The position numbers and the translations under genes were made by a program. The notes beneath the pieces were generated by a model. It made no database searches. It saw nothing but the letters and a program-made list of their open reading frames with translations, and had not been told where the DNA came from. From the NCBI GenBank assembly GCA_030426085.1, contig JAUHYW010000005.1:165947-229946 (forward strand): a stretch of DNA of 64,000 nt, read 5' to 3'. The DNA is from a bacterium. Lineage in GTDB: Bacteria > Myxococcota_A > Bradymonadia > UBA7976 > UBA1532. Positions 31,781 through 40,989 of the stretch are shown here, one piece after another; the stretch's first letter is position 1, and every line of letters begins with the position of its first letter.

Positions 31781-34708
31781 ATGCGCCGATCGACCCCCGC
31801 CCTGCTGCTCGCCGCCCTGATCCCGCTCGCGCCCGGCTGCGACGACGCGTCCGACGACGCGCCCCCGATCACGCTCCGCCCGGCGGACGGCGCGGTCGAC
31901 GCCGACCCCCAGCGCCGGCCCGACGTCGCCCCCGACGACGCCGACGCGGCCCCCGACCCCGAGCCGGACGCCGGCCCCGACCCCGACGCGGCCCCCGACA
32001 TGGCCCCCGACGCCGCCCCGCCCTCGCCCGGCGCGCTGTGCGACCCCTGCCGCCCCGACGGGTCGTGCGCCCCGGGCGGGCTGTGCCTGACCAACGAGGC
32101 GACGATGGAGCAGTTCTGCGGCAGCCCGTGCCAGACCGACGGCGACTGCCCCCGGGGCGCGACGTGCTTCGACCTGGGCGGCGCCCGCCAGTGCGTACCG
32201 ACCGGCGCCACCTGCGCCGGCTTCCCCCCGTCGGACCAGGGCGCGCCGTGCGTCGACGACGACGGCTGCGTCATCGAGGCCGACCGCTGCGTGGCGGCCG
32301 GTGACGTGGGCTATTGCTCCATCGCCTGCGCCGATGCCGGCGACTGCCCGCCGGGCTTCGAACGCTGCGTCGACGGCGCCTGCCGGGCGGTCTGGGAGCT
32401 GAGCGCCGAGGGCTGCGGCCGCGACCCGTCCGCGCCGCTGCCTCCCTGTGGCGACGGCTGCCCCGACGACCTGGAGTGCGCCGCCGATCTGCTCGAGCTG
32501 CCCCCGACCGTCGCCCCGTTCTGCACCCGGGGCTGCGCGGCGGACGCCGACTGCCCGACAGGCGCCCGCTGCGCCGAGACCGCCGAGGGCTCGTTCTGCC
32601 TCGACACCCGCTGCGCCTGCCTCGCCCGCCCCGCCGATCAGGCGCTGCTCGACGAGGCGCTGGCCCTGGCCGGGGTCGACCGGTGCAGCGCCGGCTTCGA
32701 CCGGGCCATGTTCGACCTGCTGCGGCCCGACGTGGCCCACGATCGCTTCCGGCTGAGCTTCTACGACCCGGCCCACCGCTCGGCGGTCGGCGGGCTGACC
32801 TGGGCCCGCGGGATCCAGAGCGATCTGGCCGCCCGGGCCGAGGGCGAGGCGCCGCTGGCGGCCCTGATCGAGCGGGCGGCGGCGGTGATCGACGCCCCGA
32901 TCGAGGAGCCGCCCCTGATCTACGCCGCCCGCAGTGAGACCCCGCTGGTGGACGCCCTGGCCGCGGTGGGCGCCGATCGGGACCCCGCGTCGGCGGCGCT
33001 GGCCCCGGTGCCCCTCACCCTGCGCCGCAAGGCGGCCCGGGTGGTGCGGGCCGCCGCCGCCGTCGCCGCCGCCCGGGCCGCGATCGCCGAGGCGAGCGGG
33101 CTCGACGCCGACGACCTCGAGGCGCTGCACCGCCTCGTGCCGGGCACGATGATCGTGCGGGCCGACTTCACCACCATCGACATGCGCAACGTCGCCGTGC
33201 AGCGGCTGCTCGACGGCGGCCTCGACCTCGCCCCGCTGCTGGCCGCCGGGCGCGATCTGGCCGCGACGATCGAGGCCATCGACTGGGCCCCCGAGGTGGG
33301 CGCGGCGGGCTTCGAGGTCCGGGTCGAGACCGACCTGGGGCCGGTGATCGTGCACGACGCGGGGGTGCAGACGGTGGGCGACGAGGCGGCCGGGGCGCTG
33401 CTCGTGCTCGACACCGGGGGCCACGACGTCTACCGGGCGCCGGTCGGAGCCACGATCGCCGCCGACCGCCCGGTGTCGGTCGTGATCGAGCTGGACGGCG
33501 ACGACCGCTACGGTTTTCCAGGGGACGACGCCCCGCCCGCCGTGGCCGATCTGGCGCCGGCCGACGCCGCCGGGCGCTACGACGGCGGCCACCCCCAGGT
33601 CGGCGACGCCTACGGCCCCATCTCCCGCTCCGAGGTGCCCCGCCAGGGGGCCGGCATCCTCGGGGTGGGCCTGCTCTACGACCTCGGCGGCGACGACACC
33701 CGCCTCTCGCATCGGCTCTCGCAGGGCGCGGGCGTGCTGGGCCTGGGCGTGCTCTTCGACGCCGACGGGCGCGACACCTACGTCTGCGAGCAGGGCTGCC
33801 AGGGCGCGGCGTCGTACGGGGTGGGCCTGCTGGTCGACCTCGGCGCCTCGGGCGACCGCTACCTGGGCGTGCAGTCGGTGCAGGGCTTCGCCTACGTGCG
33901 GGCCATGGGCTACCTGCACGACGGGGGCGGCTCCGACGAGTACCGGGCGCTCTTCGGCGACCCCGCGCTGGGCGGCGCGTTCCTCTACCCCAACGCCCAG
34001 AACGACACCTCGAACAGCAGCTTCGCCCAGGGCGCCGGCTTCGGCCGCCGGGCCGACTTCACCGACCAGGTCTTCGCCAGCGGCGGGCTGGGCGTCTTCC
34101 GGGACAGCGGGCTGGGCGACGACCGCTATCAGGTCGACGTCTTCGGGCAGGGCACCGGCTTCTGGTTCGGCACCGGCCTGTTCAGCGACGGCGGCGGGGA
34201 CGACGTCTACGAGGGCCGGTGGTACGTGCAGGGCTCGGGGGCCCACTTCGCGATGAGCTACTTCTTCGAGGAGGGCGGCGACGACATCTACAACCGCCCC
34301 GAGACGATGATCGCCACCGCCGTCGGTCAGGGGCACGACATGTCGCTGGGCTGGCTGGTCGACTTCGCCGGCGACGACACCTACATCGCCCCGGGCCTCG
34401 GCCTCGGCGCGGGCAACGACAACGGCATCGGCTTCTTCGTCGACCTCGCCGGGGCCGACACCTACACCGCGCCCGACAACCGCACGTTCGGCGGCGCGGC
34501 CATCGGCGCCCGGGGCGCGGCCTTCGAGAGCGCGCTGTGCCTGGGGGTCTTCATCGACGCCGACGGCGACGACACCTACGCCGTGCCCGACGAGGCCCCG
34601 ATGGACGACGACACGGCCTGGAGCTGGGACGCCCGCCACCCGGACCACACGCCCGGCGAGCGGGGGGCGGGCCTCGACGTGAGCGGGCGGGCCCTGGCGC
34701 TGCCCTGA
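31781..34708 (+). CDS. Lipoprotein with Cys repeats and GGDDxY/QGAG beta-repeat domain
   Basis: 975-residue predicted lipoprotein (LIPLAPGC lipobox near 20). A Pro/Asp/Ala linker and Cys-rich units (about 85-290) are followed by a helical middle region (about 290-530). About ten repeats follow (about 540-960) in which an aspartate motif GGDDxY or similar alternates with QGAG(x)GxGxLxD, e.g. LYDLGGDDTRLSHRLSQGAG and FSDGGGDDVY. The period of ~30-45 residues suggests a stacked beta structure that may bind calcium. It follows the sigma/anti-sigma pair by 68 bp with its own CGGAGG ribosome site. Function unknown. Its stop codon directly abuts the stop of the convergent aldolase gene. Confidence 0.75.
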   Translation: MRRSTPALLLAALIPLAPGCDDASDDAPPITLRPADGAVDADPQRRPDVAPDDADAAPDPEPDAGPDPDAAPDMAPDAAPPSPGALCDPCRPDGSCAPGGLCLTNEATMEQFCGSPCQTDGDCPRGATCFDLGGARQCVPTGATCAGFPPSDQGAPCVDDDGCVIEADRCVAAGDVGYCSIACADAGDCPPGFERCVDGACRAVWELSAEGCGRDPSAPLPPCGDGCPDDLECAADLLELPPTVAPFCTRGCAADADCPTGARCAETAEGSFCLDTRCACLARPADQALLDEALALAGVDRCSAGFDRAMFDLLRPDVAHDRFRLSFYDPAHRSAVGGLTWARGIQSDLAARAEGEAPLAALIERAAAVIDAPIEEPPLIYAARSETPLVDALAAVGADRDPASAALAPVPLTLRRKAARVVRAAAAVAAARAAIAEASGLDADDLEALHRLVPGTMIVRADFTTIDMRNVAVQRLLDGGLDLAPLLAAGRDLAATIEAIDWAPEVGAAGFEVRVETDLGPVIVHDAGVQTVGDEAAGALLVLDTGGHDVYRAPVGATIAADRPVSVVIELDGDDRYGFPGDDAPPAVADLAPADAAGRYDGGHPQVGDAYGPISRSEVPRQGAGILGVGLLYDLGGDDTRLSHRLSQGAGVLGLGVLFDADGRDTYVCEQGCQGAASYGVGLLVDLGASGDRYLGVQSVQGFAYVRAMGYLHDGGGSDEYRALFGDPALGGAFLYPNAQNDTSNSSFAQGAGFGRRADFTDQVFASGGLGVFRDSGLGDDRYQVDVFGQGTGFWFGTGLFSDGGGDDVYEGRWYVQGSGAHFAMSYFFEEGGDDIYNRPETMIATAVGQGHDMSLGWLVDFAGDDTYIAPGLGLGAGNDNGIGFFVDLAGADTYTAPDNRTFGGAAIGARGAAFESALCLGVFIDADGDDTYAVPDEAPMDDDTAWSWDARHPDHTPGERGAGLDVSGRALALP

Positions 34709-35764
34709 TCAGGCCAGCCCGATGCTCTCGTCGAGGTACACATCCTGGACGGTGTTCAGGATCTCGACGCCGTCGGCGACCGGCTTCTGGAACGCCTTGC
34801 GCCCCAGGATGAGGCCCATGCCGCCGGCCCGCTTGTTCACCACCGCGGTGACCGCGGCGTCCTGGAGGTCGTTGTCCCCGCTGGCGCCGCCGCTGTTGAT
34901 GAGCCCGATGCGGCCCATGTAGCAGTTGGCCACCTGATAGCGGCACATGTCGATCGGGTGGGGGCTGGTCAGCGCCGAGTAGACCTGCTCGTGGGTCTTG
35001 CCGAACTTCAGGTCGCGGAAGCCGCCGGCGTACACCGTGGGCAGCTTCTGCTTGATGATGTCGGCCTTGATCGTCACCCCGAGGTGGCACGCCTGGGCCG
35101 TCAGATCGGCGGCGGTGTGGTAGTCGGTGCCGTCCGCCTTGAAGCTCGAGTTGCGGGTGTAGCACCACAGGATGGTGAACAGCCCCAGCTCGTGGGCCTG
35201 CTGGAAGGCCTCCGAGACCTCCTGGAGCTGGCGCCGGCTCTCGTGGCTGCCGAAGTACACCGTCGCCCCGATACCCACCGCGCCCATGTCGAACGCCTGC
35301 TTCACCCGGGCGAAGAGCGTCTGGTCGTAGAAGTTGGGGTGCGAGAGCAGCTCGTTGTGGTTGATCTTGACGATGTGCGGCACCCGGTGGGCGTACTTGC
35401 GGGCGGTCGAGGCCAGCACCCCCAGGGTCGAGGCGACGCCGTTGCAGCCGGCCTCGAGGGCCAGCTCGACGATGGCCGAGGGGTCGAAGTAGCGCGGGTT
35501 GGGCGCGAACGAGGCCCCGGCGGTGTGCTCGATGCCCTGGTCCACCGGCAGGATGGAGAGGTAGCCGGTGCCGCCCAGCCGCCCGTGGTCGAAGAGGCTC
35601 TGCAGGTTGCGCAGCACCGGCACCGGGCGGTCGGTGTGGGCGAAGACCCGCTCGATGTAGTCCGGGCCGGGGGCGTGCAGCGCGTCGGCGGCGATGGTCG
35701 CGCTCTGGTGGCCGAGCAGGGATTCGGCGTGGGCGCCGAGCAGGGTCGCGATGGACTTCGACAC
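34709..35764 (-). CDS. fbaB: Class I fructose-bisphosphate aldolase (FbaB/DhnA type)
   Basis: Cleaves fructose-1,6-bisphosphate in glycolysis/gluconeogenesis through a Schiff base. GTG 35764 follows GGAGGAG and gives 351 aa, matching E. coli FbaB (350). Signatures: [22 protein letters not shown], a Lys-containing strand [14 protein letters not shown] (probable Schiff-base region), and phosphate-binding [12 protein letters not shown] and [12 protein letters not shown] near the C terminus. It is convergent with the repeat lipoprotein; the two stop codons touch (TGATCA). No other glycolytic genes are adjacent. Confidence 0.9.
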   Translation of the reverse strand: MSKSIATLLGAHAESLLGHQSATIAADALHAPGPDYIERVFAHTDRPVPVLRNLQSLFDHGRLGGTGYLSILPVDQGIEHTAGASFAPNPRYFDPSAIVELALEAGCNGVASTLGVLASTARKYAHRVPHIVKINHNELLSHPNFYDQTLFARVKQAFDMGAVGIGATVYFGSHESRRQLQEVSEAFQQAHELGLFTILWCYTRNSSFKADGTDYHTAADLTAQACHLGVTIKADIIKQKLPTVYAGGFRDLKFGKTHEQVYSALTSPHPIDMCRYQVANCYMGRIGLINSGGASGDNDLQDAAVTAVVNKRAGGMGLILGRKAFQKPVADGVEILNTVQDVYLDESIGLA

Positions 35765-35958
35765 GGGGCTCTCCTCCGTCGACGGTGATCGCGGGGCGTA
35801 CACGGCCCCGGGCGGGCGCAGTCTACCAGTCGCTCACCGCCGAGTCACCGCCCCTCGCCGCGCCGGGCGGTGGCCCGTCGGCGGGTGTGATGCACGCGGC
35901 GGTTGCCCCGGGGCGGGTCGGTGCCTATCGTCGCTCGCAGCCGATTCGAGGAGCCCCC

Positions 35959-36825
35959 ATGTTCGACCCGAACCCGCAGCCCAGCCCCGTCACCCAGGCC
36001 ACCGAGGCCGACTTCCAGCAGAAGATCCTCGACGCCAGCCGGCAGGTGCCGGTGCTCGTCGACTTCCGCTCGGCCCGCAGCCCCGACAGCGCCGAGCTGA
36101 GCAAGACCCTCGAGGCGCTCGCCGCCGAGTACGACGGCCGCTTCCGGCTGGTGCAGGTCGACGTCGATCGCAGCCCCCAGGTGGCGATGATGTTCCGCAT
36201 CCAGGCCGTCCCGACGGTCTACCTCGTCGACCAGGGGCAGCCGGTGGACGGCTTCCAGGGCGGGGTGGGCGAGAGCCAGGTGCGGCAGTTCCTCGACCGC
36301 CACGTCGAGGCGCCCGAGCGGGACCCGCTCGAGGCGGCGGCGACCGCGATGGCCGAGGGCCACTTCGATCAGGCCGCGGCGCTGTATCGGGCGGTGCTCG
36401 CCGACAAGCCGACCCACGGCGAGGCGCTGCTGGGCATGGCCCGGGTGGCGCTGGCCTCGGGGGACGCCGGGGCGGCTGGCGGCTGGCTCGACCGGGTCGA
36501 GGAGGGCGACCCGGCCCACGACGCCGCCCAGCGGCTGCGGGGCATGCTCGGCTTCGGGGCCTACGTCGGTGATCCGGCGGCGCTGACCGCCCGGGTCGAG
36601 GCCGACCCGAAGGACGTCGAGGCGTGGTATGCCCTGGGCGCGACCCGGGCCCTCGCCGGGGATTACGAGGGCGCCTTCGCCGCCTTCCTCGAGGTGGTCG
36701 GCCGGGACCGCGAGCACCTCGAAGACGGGGGGCGCAAGGCGCTGCTCTCGCTCTTCGACCTGATCGGGGCCACCGACCCCCGGGTGGTCAAGGCCCGCCG
36801 CCGGCTGGCCTCGCTGCTCTTCTGA
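35959..36825 (+). CDS. CnoX/YbbN-like thioredoxin-TPR protein without CxxC
   Basis: 288 aa, like E. coli CnoX (284). A thioredoxin fold (about 10-110) with the cis-Pro segment AVPTVYLVDQG and strand VPVLVDF is followed by four TPR-like repeats (about 120-285). The redox motif is replaced by SARSPDS, so no active-site Cys remains. CnoX proteins act as holdases that hand substrates to GroEL or DnaK; this one can only act in a redox-independent way if related. Start ATG 35959 with GAGGAG upstream. No chaperone gene adjoins, but Hsp20 genes lie 4 kb downstream. Confidence 0.8.
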   Translation: MFDPNPQPSPVTQATEADFQQKILDASRQVPVLVDFRSARSPDSAELSKTLEALAAEYDGRFRLVQVDVDRSPQVAMMFRIQAVPTVYLVDQGQPVDGFQGGVGESQVRQFLDRHVEAPERDPLEAAATAMAEGHFDQAAALYRAVLADKPTHGEALLGMARVALASGDAGAAGGWLDRVEEGDPAHDAAQRLRGMLGFGAYVGDPAALTARVEADPKDVEAWYALGATRALAGDYEGAFAAFLEVVGRDREHLEDGGRKALLSLFDLIGATDPRVVKARRRLASLLF

Positions 36826-36849
36826 TCGGCCGGGCGCCGGGCCGGCCGC

Positions 36850-37437
36850 TCACTCGCAGCAGACCGGCACCACCTCGATCATGTCTTCGAGCACCTGCCC
36901 GTCGCCGATGCTCTCCACCTCGACCCGCAGGGTCATCGTCGAGCCCGAGGTGGGCTGCACCGCGTCGTTGGAGTCGTAGACCACCGCCACCCCGGCGTAG
37001 TCGTAGGTCGTCGGATCCCGGCGGTCGGTGGGCAGGCCGAACTCGGCGTAGTCCGCCCGGGCGAGCGTCTGGCCGTCGAGGTCGAGCCAGAAGCGCAGCC
37101 GCACGTCGCCGTCGTCGAAACCGCCGCCCCGGAAGCCGCCCCAGACGTGAAAGCCCCCCTGGATGCCCTGGATGATGGGCACCTCCTGCCCCGGATCGAG
37201 CGGCTCGAAGGTGCGGGTGCCGGTGCCCAGCTCGATCCAGCCGCCCCCTTCGCCGGCGTCGGGCCGGTCGGGATCGGGGTCGGGGTCGGGCGCCGGATCG
37301 GGCTGGGGGCCGGCGTCCTGCCCGTCGGGCGGGGCCCGGTCGGGCGTGTCGACCACCGGCCCCTCGCCGCCCGACTCACACCCCGCCATCAGCAGCGCGC
37401 AGGCCGCCAGCGCCCCCAGCATCAGCCGCCGGCTCAT
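36850..37437 (-). CDS. Hypothetical lipoprotein
   Basis: 195 aa. Lipobox LLMAGC (residues 15-20), an Asp/Pro-rich linker with PDPDPD repeats (about 45-65), and a beta-rich C-terminal domain ending in a vicinal Cys pair (VVPVCCE). Not recognised. ATG 37437 overlaps the stop of the TlpA-like gene (ATGA), so it is the last gene of the leftward cluster (methyltransferase, epimerase, TlpA-like, this gene). A surface/periplasmic role is inferred from the lipobox. Confidence 0.65.
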   Translation of the reverse strand: MSRRLMLGALAACALLMAGCESGGEGPVVDTPDRAPPDGQDAGPQPDPAPDPDPDPDRPDAGEGGGWIELGTGTRTFEPLDPGQEVPIIQGIQGGFHVWGGFRGGGFDDGDVRLRFWLDLDGQTLARADYAEFGLPTDRRDPTTYDYAGVAVVYDSNDAVQPTSGSTMTLRVEVESIGDGQVLEDMIEVVPVCCE

Positions 37438-38021
37438 CGGGCGGGCACCGGGGGGATGGGGCCCGGCGCCCGGCGCAGGGGGCGCAGCCGGTCGTCGGGC
37501 TTCGGATCGGTGACCCGCGGCCCGCCCCGGGGCAGGGCCCGCTTCAGCGCCGCCCGCAGCCCGGGGTCGTCGGCCTTCACCTCGTCGGCGGTCTGCCACA
37601 CCAGCCGTCCGGCGGCGTCGAAGAGGAAGGTCGCCGGGATCTGATCCACCCGGAACGGCTTCGCCGAGACCCCCTGCGCGTCGTGCAGCACGGTGTACGG
37701 CAGCCGGTGCTTCTCGGTGAAGCGCTCGGCGGTGCCCAGGTCGACGTCGATGTTGATGCCCACCACCCGCAGCCCGTCGGCGGCGTGGGCCCGATGCAGC
37801 CCGGCGAGCACCGGCAGCTCGGCGATGCACGGCGGGCACCACGAGGCCCACAGGTTGATCAGCACCGGCCGGCCCTTCAGCGCCGACAGCCGCACGGTCT
37901 CGCCGCTCAGGTCGGGCCAGGCGGCGTCGGGCAGCGGGCTCTGCAGCGGCAGCTCGGCGGCGGCCGGCGCGGCGAGGAGCAGGGCGGCCGCGATCAGGGC
38001 TCGCCGGATCACGCGCCTCAT
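37434..38021 (-). CDS. TlpA/ResA-like thiol-disulphide oxidoreductase
   Basis: 195 aa with a signal peptide (MRRVIRRALIAAALLLAAPAA, cleavage near AAAEL). The AhpC/TSA-TlpA thioredoxin fold follows, with NLWASWCPPC (WCxxC active site), the cis-Pro segment VDQIPATFLFD, and VVGINIDVD. The C-terminal ~25 residues are Pro/Arg-rich. It probably reduces periplasmic disulphides, for example in cytochrome c or Cys-rich lipoprotein maturation; no electron donor (DsbD/CcdA) is nearby. Coupled by ATGA to both its neighbours. Confidence 0.85.
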   Translation of the reverse strand: MRRVIRRALIAAALLLAAPAAAELPLQSPLPDAAWPDLSGETVRLSALKGRPVLINLWASWCPPCIAELPVLAGLHRAHAADGLRVVGINIDVDLGTAERFTEKHRLPYTVLHDAQGVSAKPFRVDQIPATFLFDAAGRLVWQTADEVKADDPGLRAALKRALPRGGPRVTDPKPDDRLRPLRRAPGPIPPVPAR

Positions 38022-38476
38022 CGCTCGGGCTCGTCGGGCGCGTCGGGCGCGATGGGCTGGGACAGCTCGAGCAGCACCCCCCCGGTGGCCTTGGGGTGCA
38101 CGAACGCGATGCGCTTGTTGCCCGCCCCGATCCGCGGCGTCTCGTCGATCAGCCGGACCCCGGCCGCCTTGTAGGCCGCCAGCACCGCGTCGATGTCCTC
38201 GACCTCGACGCACAGGTGGTGGATGCCGGGGCGGTTCTTGTCCAGGTAGCGGGCGATGGGGCCGTCGGGGTCGGTGGGCTCGAGCAGCTCGAGGTGGCTC
38301 TCGCCGACGGTGAAGAACGCGGTGCGCACCTTCTGGTCCTCGACGACCTCGACGTGCTCGACCGGGGCGCCGAGCAGCGTCTCGTAGAGCGGGATCGCGT
38401 CGGCCAGCCGGGGCACGGCGATGCCGAGGTGGTCGATCTTCTTGAGCAGGGGGCGGGGCGGGGTGCTGTCTTTCAT
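38018..38476 (-). CDS. mce: Methylmalonyl-CoA epimerase
   Basis: 152 aa glyoxalase-fold enzyme that interconverts (2S)- and (2R)-methylmalonyl-CoA in propionyl-CoA metabolism. Metal ligands and fold marks are visible: KKIDHLGIAVP, HLELLEPTDPDGPIARYLDKN, GIHHLCVEVEDID and GGVLLELSQP. Start ATG 38476 has a weak ribosome site; an upstream TTG at 38512 is possible. ATGA overlap with the TlpA-like gene. No mutase or carboxylase genes are in the window. Confidence 0.85.
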   Translation of the reverse strand: MKDSTPPRPLLKKIDHLGIAVPRLADAIPLYETLLGAPVEHVEVVEDQKVRTAFFTVGESHLELLEPTDPDGPIARYLDKNRPGIHHLCVEVEDIDAVLAAYKAAGVRLIDETPRIGAGNKRIAFVHPKATGGVLLELSQPIAPDAPDEPER

Positions 38477-38525
38477 GGCCCGATTGTCGGCGGGCGGCCG
38501 CCGCTGATTCAAGGGACGCGGCCGC

Positions 38526-39344
38526 TCACTCGTCCTCCCCGTCCCACTCCTCGGGCGGGGTCGGCGGCGGCGGCTGGATGCCGTCGTCCTCGACGGTCGA
38601 GAACTTGGGGCGCCACGGGCGCAGCGAGACCCCCAGCCGGGGGCTCTTCGGGCGGGCGTAGAACAGGACGTGCTGCCGGGGCAGCGAGTCGATCTGGCCG
38701 ATGAGCTTGAAGCCGTTGCCCCCGATCTCGCGGTGGATCTGGCCCTTCTTCATCGCCCGGACCGCCTCGACGCCCGACAAGCGCTGCTCGGCGCGGTACT
38801 CCACGATCACCAGCCGCCCGTCGGGGGCCAGGGCCCGCTCGATGCCGGCCAGCATCGCCCGGGGGCGGTCGAGCTCGTGGTAGGCGTGCCCCAGCAGGAT
38901 CAGATCGCAGCCCCCCTCGGGCAGCGCCGGGTCGTCCGCCTGCCCCCCGACCCGCTGGATGGGCACCATCTGGTCGCCCTGCTTGCGGGCCTCGGCCTCC
39001 CGGGCGGCGAGCGCGTCGAGCATCGCCGGCAGGATGTCGACCGCGATCACCTTGCCCCCGGGGTAGACCAGCCGGGCCAGCTCGAGGGTGAAGTAGCCGT
39101 TGCCCGCCCCCACCTCGCAGGCGGTCATGCCGGGCACGACGTTCAGCCCGTTGAAGAGCAGGTCGCGGCGCTCCTCGGCCTCGCGGGTCGGCCGCACGAA
39201 GGCGTCGGCCTCGGCCATCGTCGTCCGGGGGGCCACCGCGCGGCCCTGCACCTCGACGACGCCCTCGGTCTCGACCTGGCCCCCGCCGCAGGCGGCGAGC
39301 GCGGCGGCGAGGAGCGGGGCCAGCGGACGGATGGAGTGCTGCAT
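38526..39344 (-). CDS. SAM-dependent methyltransferase with lipoprotein signal
   Basis: 272 aa. A class I Rossmann methyltransferase: motif I CEVGAGNGYFT, acidic residue after strand 2 (VIAVDI), then DLILLGHAYHELDRPRAML (motif IV region). The N terminus MQHSIRPLAPLLAAALAACGGG is a typical lipobox. A methyltransferase outside the cytoplasm would lack SAM supply, so either the signal is not used or the enzyme does something else. It lies 49 bp upstream of mce. A C-terminal acidic/Pro-rich tail is present. Substrate unknown. Confidence 0.75.
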   Translation of the reverse strand: MQHSIRPLAPLLAAALAACGGGQVETEGVVEVQGRAVAPRTTMAEADAFVRPTREAEERRDLLFNGLNVVPGMTACEVGAGNGYFTLELARLVYPGGKVIAVDILPAMLDALAAREAEARKQGDQMVPIQRVGGQADDPALPEGGCDLILLGHAYHELDRPRAMLAGIERALAPDGRLVIVEYRAEQRLSGVEAVRAMKKGQIHREIGGNGFKLIGQIDSLPRQHVLFYARPKSPRLGVSLRPWRPKFSTVEDDGIQPPPPTPPEEWDGEDE

Positions 39345-39404
39345 ACGGTCGAGGATACGCGGCCGGCCCCCCCGACGCGATCTCTCTTGCGGTACCATGC
39401 CCCG

Positions 39405-40172
39405 ATGGCGCCGACCCCCGACCCGCTCGCCGACCTCGCCCGGCGGGGCTTCGCCCGCTGGCCCGACCTGCTGCCCCCGGGGCTGGTGAGCGACTCATGT
39501 CTCGCCGCGCAGGCGATCTACGACCGGGCCGAGCGCTGGCTGGCGCGGACCGGCCCCCGGTTCGAGGTCACCCCGCTGCCGGCCGAGGTCGCGCCCGGCG
39601 CCCGCTACGCGCCCACCGCGGACTCGGTCTCGCTCGACGCCCTGGGGCCGCGGATGCCCGCCATCTGGGCCGCCGCCGAGCGGGCGCTGGCCCCGGTCTT
39701 CGCCGCCGAGTTCGGTCCAGCGATGCCGGCCCGGCTGAGCGAGCACGCGTGGCTGCGCCGGCAGCACCCGCCCGGTCGGCGGACGCCGCGCGCGCCGCAC
39801 GCCTGGCACCAGGACGGGGGGCTGGGCTTCGACTACCTGGCGGGTGATCCGGGCGCGGCCGACGCGCTGCTGCCGATGATCACCGCCTGGGTGCCGCTGA
39901 CCGCCTGCGGCCGCGACCGGCCCGGGCTGCAGCTTGACCCGCGGCGCCGGGAGGCCCTGATCCCGCTGGAGAGGCTCGCCGCCGAGGCCGGGCGGGCTGC
40001 GCCCCGGGTCGAGGCCCCGGCCCTGGCGGCGGGCGAAGCGGTGGTGATGCACGGGGGCACGCTGCACGCCACCGGGCCCTGCGCCGCCGACGGCGCGGCC
40101 CGGATCAGCGTGGAGCTGCGGTGGCTGCCGGCCGGTGGGGCCGGGCGGCTCGGTGGGATGGCCCGCGGGTGA
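39405..40172 (+). CDS. PhyH-like Fe(II)/2-oxoglutarate oxygenase
   Basis: 255 aa. It looks like the phytanoyl-CoA dioxygenase family: HxD metal motif in HAWHQDGGLGF (His and Asp), distal His in VVMHGGTLHATGP, and an Arg in ARISVELRW for the 2-oxoglutarate carboxylate. Start ATG 39405. Substrate unknown; these enzymes hydroxylate small molecules, lipids or peptides. It is divergent from the methyltransferase gene with about 60 bp between and ends 6 bp before the convergent Hsp20 gene. Family call is by motif, so some doubt remains. Confidence 0.7.
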   Translation: MAPTPDPLADLARRGFARWPDLLPPGLVSDSCLAAQAIYDRAERWLARTGPRFEVTPLPAEVAPGARYAPTADSVSLDALGPRMPAIWAAAERALAPVFAAEFGPAMPARLSEHAWLRRQHPPGRRTPRAPHAWHQDGGLGFDYLAGDPGAADALLPMITAWVPLTACGRDRPGLQLDPRRREALIPLERLAAEAGRAAPRVEAPALAAGEAVVMHGGTLHATGPCAADGAARISVELRWLPAGGAGRLGGMARG

Positions 40173-40178
40173 GGGGGC

Positions 40179-40520
40179 TCAGCCGCGGGTGATGGGGATC
40201 AGGCGGGGCCGGGCCGCCTCGGACTTGGGCAGGGTGATCGACAGCACCCCCCGGTCGATGTGGGCCGTCACCTTCGCCCCGTCGATGTCCCGGGGTACGT
40301 GGAACCGGCGGCGGTACTCGATCACGCCGCCGCCCCGGAACTCGGGCAGCGTGCGGGTGCCGACGACCGTCAGCAGGCCGTTGTCGAGCTGCACGTCGAG
40401 GGCGTCGTCGGTGACGCCGGGCACGTCGGCCCGCAGCATCAGGCCGTCGTCGTTCTCGAAGACGTCCACGGCGGGGTGCAGCACGCGGCGGCGCTCGTTC
40501 TTCTGGGCGATCTGGCTCAT
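40179..40520 (-). CDS. Hsp20-family small heat-shock chaperone (second gene)
   Basis: 113 aa with an alpha-crystallin domain (VDVFENDDGLMLRADVPGVTDD ... GVLSITLPKSEAARPR) and a C-terminal IxI-like motif (LIPITRG). Such proteins bind unfolding proteins without ATP. The N-terminal arm is short (about 20 residues). It follows another Hsp20 gene on the same strand by 49 bp; ATG 40520 has CAGGAGACAC just upstream. A heat-responsive operon is inferred. Confidence 0.9.
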   Translation of the reverse strand: MSQIAQKNERRRVLHPAVDVFENDDGLMLRADVPGVTDDALDVQLDNGLLTVVGTRTLPEFRGGGVIEYRRRFHVPRDIDGAKVTAHIDRGVLSITLPKSEAARPRLIPITRG

Positions 40521-40569
40521 GGTCTGTGTCTCCTGGCGTGAGAGGTGTCGGGTGTGGGCGACGCGGCGC

Positions 40570-40989
40570 TCAGCCGGCGGTCACCGTGATCTGCCGGGGG
40601 CGGGCGGCCTCGGCCTTGCCGAGCTGCAGGTGCAGCACCCCGTCCTCGAGCCGGGCCCGGGCCTTCTCGGGGTCGACCGCGGCCGGCAGCGAGAAGCTGC
40701 GGGTGAAGCGGAACGGCCGCCGCTCCCGCAGGTGGGGCCGGTGACCCTCGGGCACCTCGACCGCCCGGTGACCGGAGAGGGTCAGCACCTCCTGCTGCAG
40801 CGTGATCTCGAGGTCGTCCTCCTTGACGCCGGGCAGGTCGACGCTGAGGTGCAGCGCGTCCTCCGACTCGTGCAGGGCCACCTGCCCGAGCCCGTCGGTC
40901 CGCTCGCCGGCCACCACCCGATCGAGCCGGCGGTGCAGCTGGTTCATGAGGTCGAAGGTCCGATCGAAGTCGTCGAAGCGGAACAGCAT
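40570..40989 (-). CDS. Hsp20-family small heat-shock chaperone (first gene)
   Basis: 139 aa. It begins MLFRFDDFDRTFDLMNQLHRRLD, a typical class A-like amphipathic N terminus. The alpha-crystallin domain (about 40-130) has ALHLSVDLPGVKEDDLEI, FTRSFSLPAAVDPEKARARLEDGVLHL and the ending RQITVTAG. Start ATG 40989 follows CCAGGAGGA. It heads the Hsp20 pair; the region upstream carries a TTGACA with an A-tract (see 41109-41143). Paired sHsps often form hetero-oligomers. Confidence 0.9.
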   Translation of the reverse strand: MLFRFDDFDRTFDLMNQLHRRLDRVVAGERTDGLGQVALHESEDALHLSVDLPGVKEDDLEITLQQEVLTLSGHRAVEVPEGHRPHLRERRPFRFTRSFSLPAAVDPEKARARLEDGVLHLQLGKAEAARPRQITVTAG

